Of a stretch of 64,000 nt of DNA, positions 38,333 through 48,438 are shown one piece after another. The number at the start of each line of letters is the position of its first letter. Position 1 is the first letter of the stretch. Below the pieces are notes generated by a model that saw nothing but the letters and a program-made list of their open reading frames with translations, made no database searches and was not told the origin of the DNA. The stretch comes from JBMDXB01 sp048594975 (GTDB taxonomy: Bacteria > Acidobacteriota > Vicinamibacteria > Vicinamibacterales > 2-12-FULL-66-21), in the NCBI GenBank assembly GCA_048594975.1, contig JBMDXQ010000024.1, positions 62,001 to 126,000 of the forward strand, in the 5' to 3' direction. A program made the translations under genes and the position numbers.

Positions 38333-39028
38333 ATGGAGACTCCACGCGTCGACCCGCAATGGCCGCGCCTCCTGTCGCTCGCGGTCCACGAGTTCCGGAC
38401 GCCGATGACCGTCGTCGCCGGATACATCCGGATGCTGCTCAAGGAGCGTGCCGGCCCCCTCGCCGAGCAGCAGCGCCGGCTCCTCGAAGAGGCCGAGAAG
38501 TCGTGCTCGAAGCTGTCGTCGCTGCTCACGGAGCTGAGCGACCTGAGCGCGCTGGAGAAAGGAGCGGCGCCGTTCAACCGCAGCGACCTCGACCTGCGCG
38601 CCGTGCTGCGCGAGGCGGTCGCGGCACTGCCGGACGCGCCGGAGCACGAGGTCCCTGTCGATGTGCAGACGGAGACCGGCCCGGCACCCATCCAGGGCGA
38701 TCCGGTGCGGCTCCGCGCAGCCCTGATCGCCGTCCTGCACGGACTGCGGCGCGAGCTCGCGCTCTCCTCGCGGCTCGTCGTCCGCGAGTCGACCAGCCGC
38801 GACGGCGACCGCGTGGTCTCCTGGATCGTCATTGGCGGCGTGGAACAGATTGGCCCGCCGCTGCAGACGACGCCCGGCGCGCTCGCCACTTTCGACGAAT
38901 GGCGCGGCGGATGCGGCATGACCCTCGCGATCGCTCGTCGGGTCTTCGAGGCACATGGCGGCGCGATCTGGTCGCCCGAAGATGACGTCAAAGCCGCCGC
39001 CGTCATCATGTTGCCGCTGAAAGGCTGA
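38333..39028 (+). CDS. Soluble histidine kinase-like protein with atypical ATP-binding N-box
   Basis: About 231 residues, no membrane segment and no sensor domain. The dimerisation/phosphoacceptor motif is SLAVHEFRTPMTVVAGYI (His about residue 19 from 38333; 22 from the ATG at 38324). The ATPase part keeps a G-box-like GCGMTLAIARRVFEAHGGAIW, but the N-box position reads AALIAVLHGLRREL, without the Asn that coordinates Mg-ATP. It may be a weak kinase, a phosphatase or a phosphorelay adaptor. It precedes an NtrC-like regulator on the same strand by 464 bases, a natural partner. ATG 38324 is the alternative start. Confidence 0.75.
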   Translation: METPRVDPQWPRLLSLAVHEFRTPMTVVAGYIRMLLKERAGPLAEQQRRLLEEAEKSCSKLSSLLTELSDLSALEKGAAPFNRSDLDLRAVLREAVAALPDAPEHEVPVDVQTETGPAPIQGDPVRLRAALIAVLHGLRRELALSSRLVVRESTSRDGDRVVSWIVIGGVEQIGPPLQTTPGALATFDEWRGGCGMTLAIARRVFEAHGGAIWSPEDDVKAAAVIMLPLKG

Positions 39029-39492
39029 CCCTTCCCGCAGACTGCTGAGCCTTGAGCTGCTCAAAAACGTTACAGGCCTCGTCCGCCTCAGATCCGCCCC
39101 GGCGATCGTCCCGACGGTGTAGACAACCGAGATCGTGCTGATCGGAAGCGAAATGAGAGCATCGCGAGCAATCGCGAGCATCCAGAGCCCAACGTCCTGC
39201 GCATGACGTAGCCATTCTCGCGGTGGCTCGAATGAAACCCGGTCATCGCGCTGCTGTGCAGCCACGTGCGTTGCGACCACCGTGCGCGTCGGCTTCAAGC
39301 GCTGTGCCTCGGTTGGAGCGTCAACAAATCCAACACCTACTATGTGTTCGGGGAAAAAAGGCATTCGCGGGTGCCGGAAATGGCAGCGTGTTTCCCGAGT
39401 TTCCCCAGGCAGACCGTTTTGTGCAGTTGAGGTACGACTCTTGAATACACGCCGCGAGCGCGGAGGCCAGAAACCGGAAAGGGATTGACCAT
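39029..39492 (+). other. 464-base non-coding gap upstream of the NtrC-like regulator
   Basis: No convincing gene. Base composition is noticeably less G+C-rich than the surroundings, and coding-frame bias is lost. It contains a direct repeat (GAGCATCGCGAGCAATCGCGAGCA near 39150, in two overlapping halves) and a weak sigma-54-like word TGGCAGCGTGTTTCC near 39385. It is probably a long regulatory region or the remnant of a lost gene. Confidence 0.4.
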
Positions 39493-41052
<1,560 letters not shown>

Positions 41053-41066
41053 GCCGTGAACACGCC

Positions 41067-41093
41067 TCCAGCGTCCGCCCGCCGGACGCTGGA
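41067..41093 (+). terminator. 10-bp perfect stem-loop after the response-regulator gene
   Basis: TCCAGCGTCC (41067-41076) pairs with GGACGCTGGA (41084-41093) across GCCCGCC, 15 bases after the stop. There is no T-run, so it may be a weak or Rho-assisted terminator. It separates the regulator from the sigma-54-controlled gene that follows. Confidence 0.55.
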
Positions 41094-41225
41094 AGTAGGG
41101 CGACTGTCTTTGCCTACGGTGAGCAGCCTGCTTCCGTCCAGCCCGCCATCACCGCGCGCCCCGCGCCGCGCATTTCCGCGGTAAGACACCGCGCGCTTTC
41201 TCAACTCCGCGAACATTATCCGTCG

Positions 41226-41241
41226 TGGCACTGCGCTTGCT
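41226..41241 (+). promoter_or_regulatory. Sigma-54 (-24/-12) promoter
   Basis: TGGCAC-TGCGC-TTGCT matches the sigma-54 consensus, with GG and GC separated by the required spacing. The start point would be near 41252. It overlaps the most upstream possible start (GTG 41225) of the following gene, so translation must begin further down, at GTG 41255 or ATG 41303. Confidence 0.65.
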
Positions 41242-41254
41242 CGACGGTAACCCT

Positions 41255-42309
<1,055 letters not shown>

Positions 42310-42313
<4 letters not shown>

Positions 42314-42786
42314 CCGCCGATTCCGTCCTGGAAGAGGACCTTCGCGTGCTCACGCCAGAAGCGTTCGAATTCGTGCTCACCAACGAGTTGAAGCGCGCGG
42401 TTCGGTCGCAGAACTACCTCACGCTGCTGCTGGTCGAGCCGGCGCCGCGCGCCGGCCCCGCCAACGGCGAGCTCGAGCGGCTGGTCAGGCAGGTTGCCGG
42501 CCTGGCCAGCCGGGAGATCCGCGAAACCGACTTGATCGCGCAGACCGAGGCGGGGCGGTTGTCGATCGTGCTGCTCGACGCCGACCTCCAGAATGCGATG
42601 CGCGTCGTGGAACGGCTGATGTCCCGCTTCGAGCACTACGAATTCCCGCGGCCGATCGAGATCGAGATCGGAGCCGCCTGCTGTCCGACCCATGGCGTGG
42701 ACGCCGCGTCGCTCCGCCAGGCGGCGGAGTCGCGGCCCGTGCACCGGCGGCGCGATCCGCGGGGCAACGCGTCGAACGCTCAATGA
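42310..42786 (+). CDS. Degenerate GGDEF-like domain protein
   Basis: 158 residues, starting at ATG 42310, which overlaps the AAA+ gene's stop (ATGA). The core REIRETDLIAQTEAGRLSIVLLDADLQNAMRVVERL follows the GGDEF pattern (R..D..A..G.(D)EF..LLP....A...AERL), but the catalytic GGDEF itself is replaced by TEAGRL, so cyclic-di-GMP synthesis is unlikely. It may bind a nucleotide or the AAA+ partner. Nearness to a nucleotide-sugar dehydrogenase gene and to regulators fits control of exopolysaccharide. Assignment rests on pattern and context only. Confidence 0.6.
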
Positions 42787-43044
42787 AAGTGAACCGATGA
42801 CGCTGCTGCGGGGTATCGACAGCCAGACGACGGTGGGCCGGATCATGAACACGCTGCTCGAACCGCGCGAGCTGCTCGAGACGAGGCCTCGCCGCGCCCG
42901 GTGCGCCTCCCAGGGCGCGCCGGCGCGGTTTGGGGCGCACGCCGGCCTGGGCTACTGGGGACGGGTGAAGCGGGTTATGCTGGGAGTCTCTGCCCCCACC
43001 GTCGAGGGCAGTTAACCCCACACAGCCAGCCCCAGGAGACTGTC

Positions 43045-44409
43045 ATGTCAGCGCTCGCCGCTACTCTGCTGCAGAAGATACAGTCACGGACCGCCCGGCC
43101 CGGCGTCGTCGGTCTCGGCTACGTCGGCCTGCCGCTCGCCGTCGAATTCGCGCGGGCGGGATTGCGCACGACGGGCATCGATCTCGACAGCCGGAAGGTG
43201 CAGGCGATCCTCGAGGGACGCTCGTACATCCCCGACGTCCCCACCGCCGACCTCCAGCAGCTGACGCAGGCGGGCAGGCTCGACGCGACCACCGACTTCG
43301 ACATCGTCCGCGAGCTCGACACGGTCAACATCTGCGTCCCGACGCCGCTGCGCAAGACCAAGGACCCGGACATGTCGTACATCGTCTCGGCCGTCGAGGC
43401 GATCGCCAAGCACCTGCATCCGGGGATGCTGATCGTGCTGGAATCCACGACCTATCCGGGGACGACCGAGGAGGTCGTGCAGCCGCTGCTCGAGGAGACG
43501 GGGCTCAAGGCGGGCGTCGATTTCTTCCTCGCTTTCTCGCCCGAGCGGGTGGACCCCGGCAACCCGACGTTCCAGACGCACAACGTGCCGAAAGTCATCG
43601 GCGGGCACACGCCGGACTGCTCGCGGCTGGCGGCGGCGCTGTACGGGTCGGCGATCAAGACGCTCGTGCCGGTCAGCTCGACGCGGGTCGCCGAGATGGT
43701 GAAGCTGCTCGAGAACACCTACCGCGCGGTGAACATCGGCCTGGTCAACGAGCTGGCGCTGATGTGCGACCGGATGAACATCGACGTCTGGGAAGTCGTG
43801 GACGCGGCAGCCACCAAGCCGTTCGGCTTCATGCCCTTCTACCCGGGCCCCGGCCTCGGCGGACACTGCATTCCGATCGATCCGTTCTACCTCTCGTGGA
43901 AGGCGAAGCAGACCGGGTTCGAGCCGCGGTTCATCGAGCTGGCGGGCCACATCAACGCGAACATGCCCCACTTCGTCGTGGACAAGGTCGCCGATGCGCT
44001 GAACGCACGGCGCAAGGCGATCAACGGGTCGCATATCCTGGTCGCGGGCATCGCCTACAAACGCGACATCGACGACATGCGCGAGTCGCCGGCGCTCGAC
44101 GTGCTCGGGCTGCTCGAGGGCAAGGGGGCGAAGGTCGCCTACGCCGACCCCTACGTGCCGGAGGTGCACGCGCGCGAGTGGTCGGGCCGGCGCGACCTGC
44201 GCGCCGTCGACCTGACGCGCGGTGCGATCGCGCAGTACGACTGCGTGGTCATCGTCACCGACCACAAGGCGTTCGACTACGAGGCGATCCTCGCCGAAGC
44301 GGACGTCATCGTGGACACGCGCAACGCGATCAAGCGCGCGCACCCGAACGTGTTCAAGCTCGGGGCGCCGCGGCCGCAGGCCGCCGGGGAAAAGATCGTC
44401 GTCGGCTGA
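43045..44409 (+). CDS. Nucleotide-sugar dehydrogenase (UDP-HexNAc 6-dehydrogenase type)
   Basis: Oxidises a UDP-sugar such as UDP-N-acetylglucosamine or UDP-N-acetylmannosamine to the uronate, for exopolysaccharide or O-antigen synthesis. It is 454 residues. The NAD fold GVVGLGYVGLPLAVEFARAG, the central FAFSPERVDPGNPTF region (reads FLAFSPERVDPGN), the catalytic Cys in GPGLGGHCIPIDPFYLSWKA, and the C-terminal GIAYKRDIDDMRESPALDVL are all as expected for the WbpA/WecC branch. CAGGAGA precedes the ATG at 43045. It follows the signalling genes by 258 bases, so its expression may be their output. Confidence 0.92.
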   Translation: MSALAATLLQKIQSRTARPGVVGLGYVGLPLAVEFARAGLRTTGIDLDSRKVQAILEGRSYIPDVPTADLQQLTQAGRLDATTDFDIVRELDTVNICVPTPLRKTKDPDMSYIVSAVEAIAKHLHPGMLIVLESTTYPGTTEEVVQPLLEETGLKAGVDFFLAFSPERVDPGNPTFQTHNVPKVIGGHTPDCSRLAAALYGSAIKTLVPVSSTRVAEMVKLLENTYRAVNIGLVNELALMCDRMNIDVWEVVDAAATKPFGFMPFYPGPGLGGHCIPIDPFYLSWKAKQTGFEPRFIELAGHINANMPHFVVDKVADALNARRKAINGSHILVAGIAYKRDIDDMRESPALDVLGLLEGKGAKVAYADPYVPEVHAREWSGRRDLRAVDLTRGAIAQYDCVVIVTDHKAFDYEAILAEADVIVDTRNAIKRAHPNVFKLGAPRPQAAGEKIVVG

Positions 44410-44432
44410 GCCGGCGCACGCACCGCGCTGGC

Positions 44433-45077
44433 TCAACTCAGGGTCAGAAACCTTCGCATCTCCTTCCAGATGTACTCGAGCGACGCGATGAGCTGATGGT
44501 CGTCGTCGAGCATGTGCAGCTCGACGTTCGGCCGCTGGCCGGCCCACCGTTCCACCATCTCCGGATCCACGGCGGTATCGCGGCGGCCCTGGAACACCTG
44601 GATCGGCATGGCCGGCCGCGCGCAGAGACAATCGTAGCGGCAGGCGTCGTTGAACAACTCGTAATGGACCGTCAGGACGCGCCCGTACCCGTAGTGGAAG
44701 ACGTCGAGCCGATCGGTGCGCCGCCACTCCTCGACCCCTCGATCGCCGAGCGTGTCCAGCCGCCTCGCACTGACATCGAGCGCGGGCGCCAGCAGCACCA
44801 GACGATCCACGCGCGACGGGGAACCTAGCGCCGCCTGCAGGGCGACGAAGGCGCCGAGGCTCGAGCCGATGAGCGCCACCGGCTGGTCGCCGGACGACGC
44901 CATCCGCTGCGCCACCTGTTCGATCATCCGGGTGATCGTCAGCGTCGAGAAGTCCGGCTCGTTGAAGTCCGGGACCTCCACGCTCACGCCCAGCGCCGCC
45001 AGCTTCACCGCGAAGAACGTCGCCTTCGAGGACCGGGCCGACGACGCGAAGCCGTGGCAGTAGACGACGTGCCTCAC
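44433..45077 (-). CDS. YqiA-like alpha/beta-fold esterase
   Basis: A 214-residue soluble hydrolase. HGFASSARSSKATFFAVKL near the N-terminus, nucleophile Ser in ALIGSSLGAFVALQAAL, probable Asp in GRRDTAVDPEMVE, and His in DDDHQLIASL complete the triad and match the YqiA/YcfP (UPF0227) group. The start is GTG 45077, overlapping the SET gene's stop by four bases (GTGA), so it is translationally coupled to a SET-domain methyltransferase gene. The natural substrate is unknown. Confidence 0.82.
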   Translation of the reverse strand: MRHVVYCHGFASSARSSKATFFAVKLAALGVSVEVPDFNEPDFSTLTITRMIEQVAQRMASSGDQPVALIGSSLGAFVALQAALGSPSRVDRLVLLAPALDVSARRLDTLGDRGVEEWRRTDRLDVFHYGYGRVLTVHYELFNDACRYDCLCARPAMPIQVFQGRRDTAVDPEMVERWAGQRPNVELHMLDDDHQLIASLEYIWKEMRRFLTLS

Positions 45078-45466
45078 AGCCGGGTCGTGCAGCCGGGCGC
45101 GCACCGGCAGGGCAGGGAGCCGACCCCGTCGGTCGCGTAGTCGTAGGTCAGCTCTTCGCCCTTGCGGATGTTCCGCGCGGCGCGAATCCAGATCGTGTCG
45201 CCGACGATCTGGGTGTAGCAGTTGGGCGAGCAGGAGTGGTTGATGTAGCGCGCGATGTTGCCGCCGACCGCGGCGTCGCGCACGTAGAGCCGGTTCAACT
45301 TGAAGCACCAGATACGGCCCTTCTTCAGGTAACGCGCTTCGCGCCGGAGGCTCTCCTTGTTGGTGATCTTCTCGCCCGCGTAGTGGACGATTTTCGTGTT
45401 CTTCGCTATCCCCCGGGTGGCGAAGACGCCCCACCCCTGGATCTTCGAACGCCGCTTCGCGATCAT
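45074..45466 (-). CDS. SET-domain protein lysine methyltransferase with post-SET cysteines
   Basis: About 130 residues, beginning MIAKRRSKIQGWGVFATRGI. SET motifs: GWGVFA (AdoMet site), YINHSCSPNC (the NHSCxPN knot motif) and EELTYDY (catalytic Tyr), followed by CRCAPGC, a short post-SET zinc-binding cluster. This compact layout resembles eukaryotic histone methyltransferases and some bacterial homologues. The target could be a ribosomal or nucleoid protein. ATG 45466 is preferred; a TTG at 45484 would add six residues. It overlaps the esterase gene and is separated from the upstream peptidase gene by a terminator, so it needs its own promoter. Confidence 0.88.
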   Translation of the reverse strand: MIAKRRSKIQGWGVFATRGIAKNTKIVHYAGEKITNKESLRREARYLKKGRIWCFKLNRLYVRDAAVGGNIARYINHSCSPNCYTQIVGDTIWIRAARNIRKGEELTYDYATDGVGSLPCRCAPGCTTRL

Positions 45467-45482
45467 CGCGACGCAAGCGTAC

Positions 45483-45519
45483 AAAAAAAGACAGGAGGAA
45501 GGAACCCTTCTCTCCTGTC
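45483..45519 (-). terminator. Factor-independent terminator of the M15-like peptidase gene
   Basis: On the minus strand GACAGGAG and CTCCTGTC form an 8-bp stem around a 14-base loop, followed by seven T residues (the A-run at 45483-45489 on the plus strand). It lies between the peptidase stop at 45547 and the SET-protein start. Confidence 0.85.
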
Positions 45520-45546
45520 GATCGACGCCGCTGGCGTCCGCAGCCG

Positions 45547-46125
45547 CTACCAGTAGCGCACGCGGCCGGTGTCGAGGTGCACGAAGTTCGACGACGGGTA
45601 GTAGCCGACGCCGCCCAGCTTCAGCGAGCGCGCCGCGCTGCGCAGCTGGTCGAGCGTTACGCCCGGAAGCCGGATGTCGATCGCCTTGCCGACCTGGTGG
45701 AGGCTGCCGGACGCGACACCGGAGTGGCCGCCGCCGCGCGCCTGCAGCATCCGGTTCGTCTGGGGCGAGCGGTAGCCGGAAATCACGTGGAACGGCGCGT
45801 CCGTCTCCAACGTCCCACCGAGCTCGTGAAGCAGGTCGAGCAGCGACGGGTCGATCGGCCGCACTTCGTTGATGCGGAAGTCGCGAAGCAGACGGTTGAT
45901 CTCCTGCAGCGCGTCAGACTGATAACGGCCGGCGGAGCAGTACTCGACCTTCAGCCGCTCGCCGGTGTGCGTGTGCAGAAACGACAGCGAGCGGACGGGA
46001 GCCGTGACCGCCCTGGCCGCCTCGGCGCGGCCCGGCAGTAACGCAGCGGCAGCGGCCGCCGCCCCGAACCCGAGGAAGGCGCGCCGCCCGGGTGAGATCG
46101 TCGTGGTCCGGCCTTCGTCGCGCAT
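45547..46125 (-). CDS. Tat-exported YcbK/DUF882-type M15 peptidase-fold protein
   Basis: 192 residues with a twin-arginine leader (SPGRRAFLGFGAAAAAAALLPG). The M15-like metal site is visible: His in GVASGSLHQVGKAIDIRLPG with the following Asp, and His in SSNFVHLDTGRVRYW; ISGYRSPQTNRML is the typical preceding motif. Proteins of this family hydrolyse peptidoglycan peptide cross-links or act in envelope assembly. It ends at a strong terminator and appears monocistronic. Confidence 0.88.
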   Translation of the reverse strand: MRDEGRTTTISPGRRAFLGFGAAAAAAALLPGRAEAARAVTAPVRSLSFLHTHTGERLKVEYCSAGRYQSDALQEINRLLRDFRINEVRPIDPSLLDLLHELGGTLETDAPFHVISGYRSPQTNRMLQARGGGHSGVASGSLHQVGKAIDIRLPGVTLDQLRSAARSLKLGGVGYYPSSNFVHLDTGRVRYW

Positions 46126-46307
46126 GTCTTATCCTTGTGCGGCCCCCCGACGAGGTCCCGAGGGCCGCCGTTGCGTGATCCGTCCGGTCGCGGTGTAGAC
46201 CTCTATTGAAGCATGCCGAACGCGAACCGGCAAGCCGTTCGGAACTCTAAGCCCATGCGTTGCAGCTTCTTACGCGGGCCGCCTAGGCGAAATGGCGAGG
46301 CCGCTGA

Positions 46308-46313
46308 TATAGT
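46308..46313 (+). promoter_or_regulatory. -10-like TATAGT placed for a leaderless transcript
   Basis: TATAGT is followed by exactly 6 bases and the ATG at 46320. No ribosome-binding site is visible. Confidence 0.4.
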
Positions 46314-46319
46314 CGCCGG

Positions 46320-47333
46320 ATGCTCTCGGAGTTCGGATGGGTCTTCACGGCGTGGGGACGGATACTGCGCGGCTACCGTCCCGCCCTTTCGGTCGAGCTG
46401 ACGCGCGAGTGTCCCCTCCGCTGCCCCGGTTGCTACGCCTACCTGGACCAGCACCTCGGCGGCGAGGTCACCCTGCGGCAGGTCGCCGACTACAAGGGCG
46501 ACGAGCTCGTCACGCGCTTCTTCGAGCTCATCGACGAGCACCGTCCGCTGCACGTGTCGATCATCGGGGGCGAGCCGCTGGTTCGATACCGCGAGCTCGG
46601 CACGATCCTGCCGCGGCTTGCCGATCGCGGCATCTTCACGCAACTGGTCACCAGCGCAGTGCGGCCCCTCCCGACAGAATGGGCGCAGCTGCGCCGGCTG
46701 CAGATCGTCGTATCCATCGACGGGCTCCAGCCCGAACACGACGAGCGGCGCAAGCCGGCGACCTACGATCGGATTCTCAAGCACATCGCCGGACATCAGG
46801 TCACGGTTCACTGCACGGTCACCCGCCAGCAGGTGCAGCGCGATGGGTACCTCGAGCAGTTCATCCAGTTCTGGTCGCAGAACCCGGACACGCGCCAGAT
46901 CTGGGTGAGCCTGTACACCCCGCAGGTCGGCGAGGAGTCGGCCGAGCGGCTCGGCCACGATGACCGCGAGCGCGTGGTTGCGGCGCTGATGCACCTGCGC
47001 GGCGCCTACCCGAAGCTGCGCATGCCGGAAGGCATGATCAGGGTGTACGCGGACCCGCCGCAGAGCCCGGCCGAGTGCATCTTCGCGCGAACCACCACGT
47101 GCGTCTCGGCCGACTTCGCGCGCCAGATCGCGCCCTGCCAGTTCGGCGGCAACCCGGACTGCTCAAACTGCGGCTGCATCGCCTCGGCGGGGCTCGGCGC
47201 GCTCGGGCGCCACCGGCTGGCGGGCGGCGTCCAGGTCGGCGCGATCTTCGAGCGGTCGCTGCGCGTCGGCGAGCGCGTGCGGCTGCTGCGCAACGGCAAC
47301 AACGGCCATCACGGGAGGGGCGTGCCGCGCTGA
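46320..47333 (+). CDS. Radical SAM protein with C-terminal cysteine cluster
   Basis: A 337-residue radical SAM enzyme. The core motif is TRECPLRCPGCYAYLD (CxxxCxxC, about residues 32-39), followed by IIGGEPLVRY and a TIM-barrel-like body (VVSIDGLQPEHDERR). The C-terminus has CQFGGNPDCSNCGCIASAG, an extra Cys group that could hold an auxiliary cluster. Similar proteins include MoaA/PqqE-like peptide modifiers and HpnH-like lipid enzymes; none can be chosen. No precursor peptide gene is adjacent. The promoter hexamer lies six bases before the ATG. Confidence 0.8.
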   Translation: MLSEFGWVFTAWGRILRGYRPALSVELTRECPLRCPGCYAYLDQHLGGEVTLRQVADYKGDELVTRFFELIDEHRPLHVSIIGGEPLVRYRELGTILPRLADRGIFTQLVTSAVRPLPTEWAQLRRLQIVVSIDGLQPEHDERRKPATYDRILKHIAGHQVTVHCTVTRQQVQRDGYLEQFIQFWSQNPDTRQIWVSLYTPQVGEESAERLGHDDRERVVAALMHLRGAYPKLRMPEGMIRVYADPPQSPAECIFARTTTCVSADFARQIAPCQFGGNPDCSNCGCIASAGLGALGRHRLAGGVQVGAIFERSLRVGERVRLLRNGNNGHHGRGVPR

Positions 47334-47363
47334 TATACTTTTCGCACGGGCCGAATCGGCCCC
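47334..47363 (+). promoter_or_regulatory. yajQ promoter -10 and a leader hairpin
   Basis: TATACT (47334-47339) begins at the base after the radical SAM stop. In the short leader, GGGCCGA-A-TCGGCCC (47348-47362) folds into a tight hairpin ending four bases before the ATG at 47367. There is no separate Shine-Dalgarno, so the hairpin probably influences initiation or mRNA stability. Confidence 0.45.
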
Positions 47364-47366
47364 GAT

Positions 47367-47870
47367 ATGGCGAACCTGGCTTCATTCGACGTCACGTCCG
47401 GGGTCGACCTGCAGGAAGTGGACAACGCGGTCAACCAGGCGCGCAAGGAAGTCGCTCAGCGCTACGACTTCAAGGGCTCGCGCGCCGCCATCGAGCTCAA
47501 TCGCGCCGAGAACACCCTCACCCTCACCGCCGACGACGCGTTCAAGATGAACGCGCTCTGGGACGTCCTGCAGGGGCGCCTGGTGCGGCGCGGCGTGCCG
47601 GTCAAGAACCTCACGCCCGGCGAGATCGAGCGCGCGGCCAACGACACGGTGCGCCGCGTGGTCACGCTGCAGCAGGGCATTCCCGCCGACGCCGCGCGCG
47701 AGATCGTCAAGTTCCTCAAGGACCGGAAGCTGAAGAAGGTGCAGGCGGCGATCCAGGCGGACCAGGTGAGGATCTCGTCGCCGTCGAAGGACGAGCTGCA
47801 GGCGGCGATGCGGCTGCTCCGTGAGCAGGACTTCGGTGTCGCGCTGCAGTTCGGGAACTACCGCGGGTGA
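47367..47870 (+). CDS. yajQ: YajQ-family nucleotide-binding protein
   Basis: 167 residues, the usual length. ASFDVTSGVDLQEVDNAVNQARKE at the N-terminus, QRYDFKGSRAAIELN and the C-terminal QADQVRISSPSKDELQAAM...LQFGNYRG are diagnostic. Members bind cyclic di-GMP or other nucleotides, and in some bacteria act as transcription co-effectors. A degenerate GGDEF protein and regulators lie about 5 kb upstream, but linkage is not evident. Preceded by a hairpin-containing leader. Confidence 0.93.
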   Translation: MANLASFDVTSGVDLQEVDNAVNQARKEVAQRYDFKGSRAAIELNRAENTLTLTADDAFKMNALWDVLQGRLVRRGVPVKNLTPGEIERAANDTVRRVVTLQQGIPADAAREIVKFLKDRKLKKVQAAIQADQVRISSPSKDELQAAMRLLREQDFGVALQFGNYRG

Positions 47871-47880
47871 GGCCGCGTGC

Positions 47881-48438
47881 ATGCTGGTGATCGCCCTCTT
47901 CAGCGCCGCGCTGGCGACCTTCGCGGCGGCCGCGGCCCAGCAGCCGGCGGTCAACGTCGACGCCCAGATCCTCGCCGCGCTCGATAAGCGCATGCGCGAC
48001 TACAGCGAGCTGCACGAGAAGCTCGAGGCGACGCTGCCAGCGCTGCCGCAGGACGCCGCGCCCGAACACATCGACGCACACCAGCGTGCGCTCGCCTCGC
48101 TGCTGCAGAAGGCGCGGCCCAGCGCCGATCACGGCGACCTCTTCGGCCCCGCCGCGCGCGCGCTCATCCGTCGCCTCCTCGCCCGCACGGTTGCCGGTAC
48201 CGAGGGCGCGAAACTGCTGGAGTCTGTGATGGAGGACAACCCCGGTCCGATCCGGGCGCGCGTCAACAGCCGCCTGCCCGACGACGTCCCGCGGTCCACG
48301 CTCCCGCTTCAGATCCTGCAGATGCTGCCCAAGCTGCCCGAAGCGCTCGAGTACCGCTTCCTCGGCCGCCGGCTGGTGCTCGTCGACGCCCACGCGCTCA
48401 TCGTCGTCGACTACGTCGACGACGCTTTGCCCAAGTGA
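47881..48438 (+). CDS. Exported protein of unknown function
   Basis: 185 residues from ATG 47881, with a hydrophobic N-terminus (MLVIALFSAALATFAAAAAQQ) that looks like a cleaved signal. The rest is helical and charged (ILAALDKRMRDYSELHEKLEATLPALP), with FGPAARALIRRLLA and a C-terminal RFLGRRLVLVDAHALIVVDYVDDALPK. No domain was recognised. Its last four bases overlap the GTG start of the metallophosphoesterase gene (GTGA), so the two are co-translated and probably function together in the periplasm. Confidence 0.75.
   Translation: MLVIALFSAALATFAAAAAQQPAVNVDAQILAALDKRMRDYSELHEKLEATLPALPQDAAPEHIDAHQRALASLLQKARPSADHGDLFGPAARALIRRLLARTVAGTEGAKLLESVMEDNPGPIRARVNSRLPDDVPRSTLPLQILQMLPKLPEALEYRFLGRRLVLVDAHALIVVDYVDDALPK

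Noticed and set aside
39029..39492. Small open frames in the gap before the NtrC-like regulator
   Set aside because: No codon-position bias, no ribosome-binding sites and no recognisable protein features; lower G+C supports non-coding DNA.
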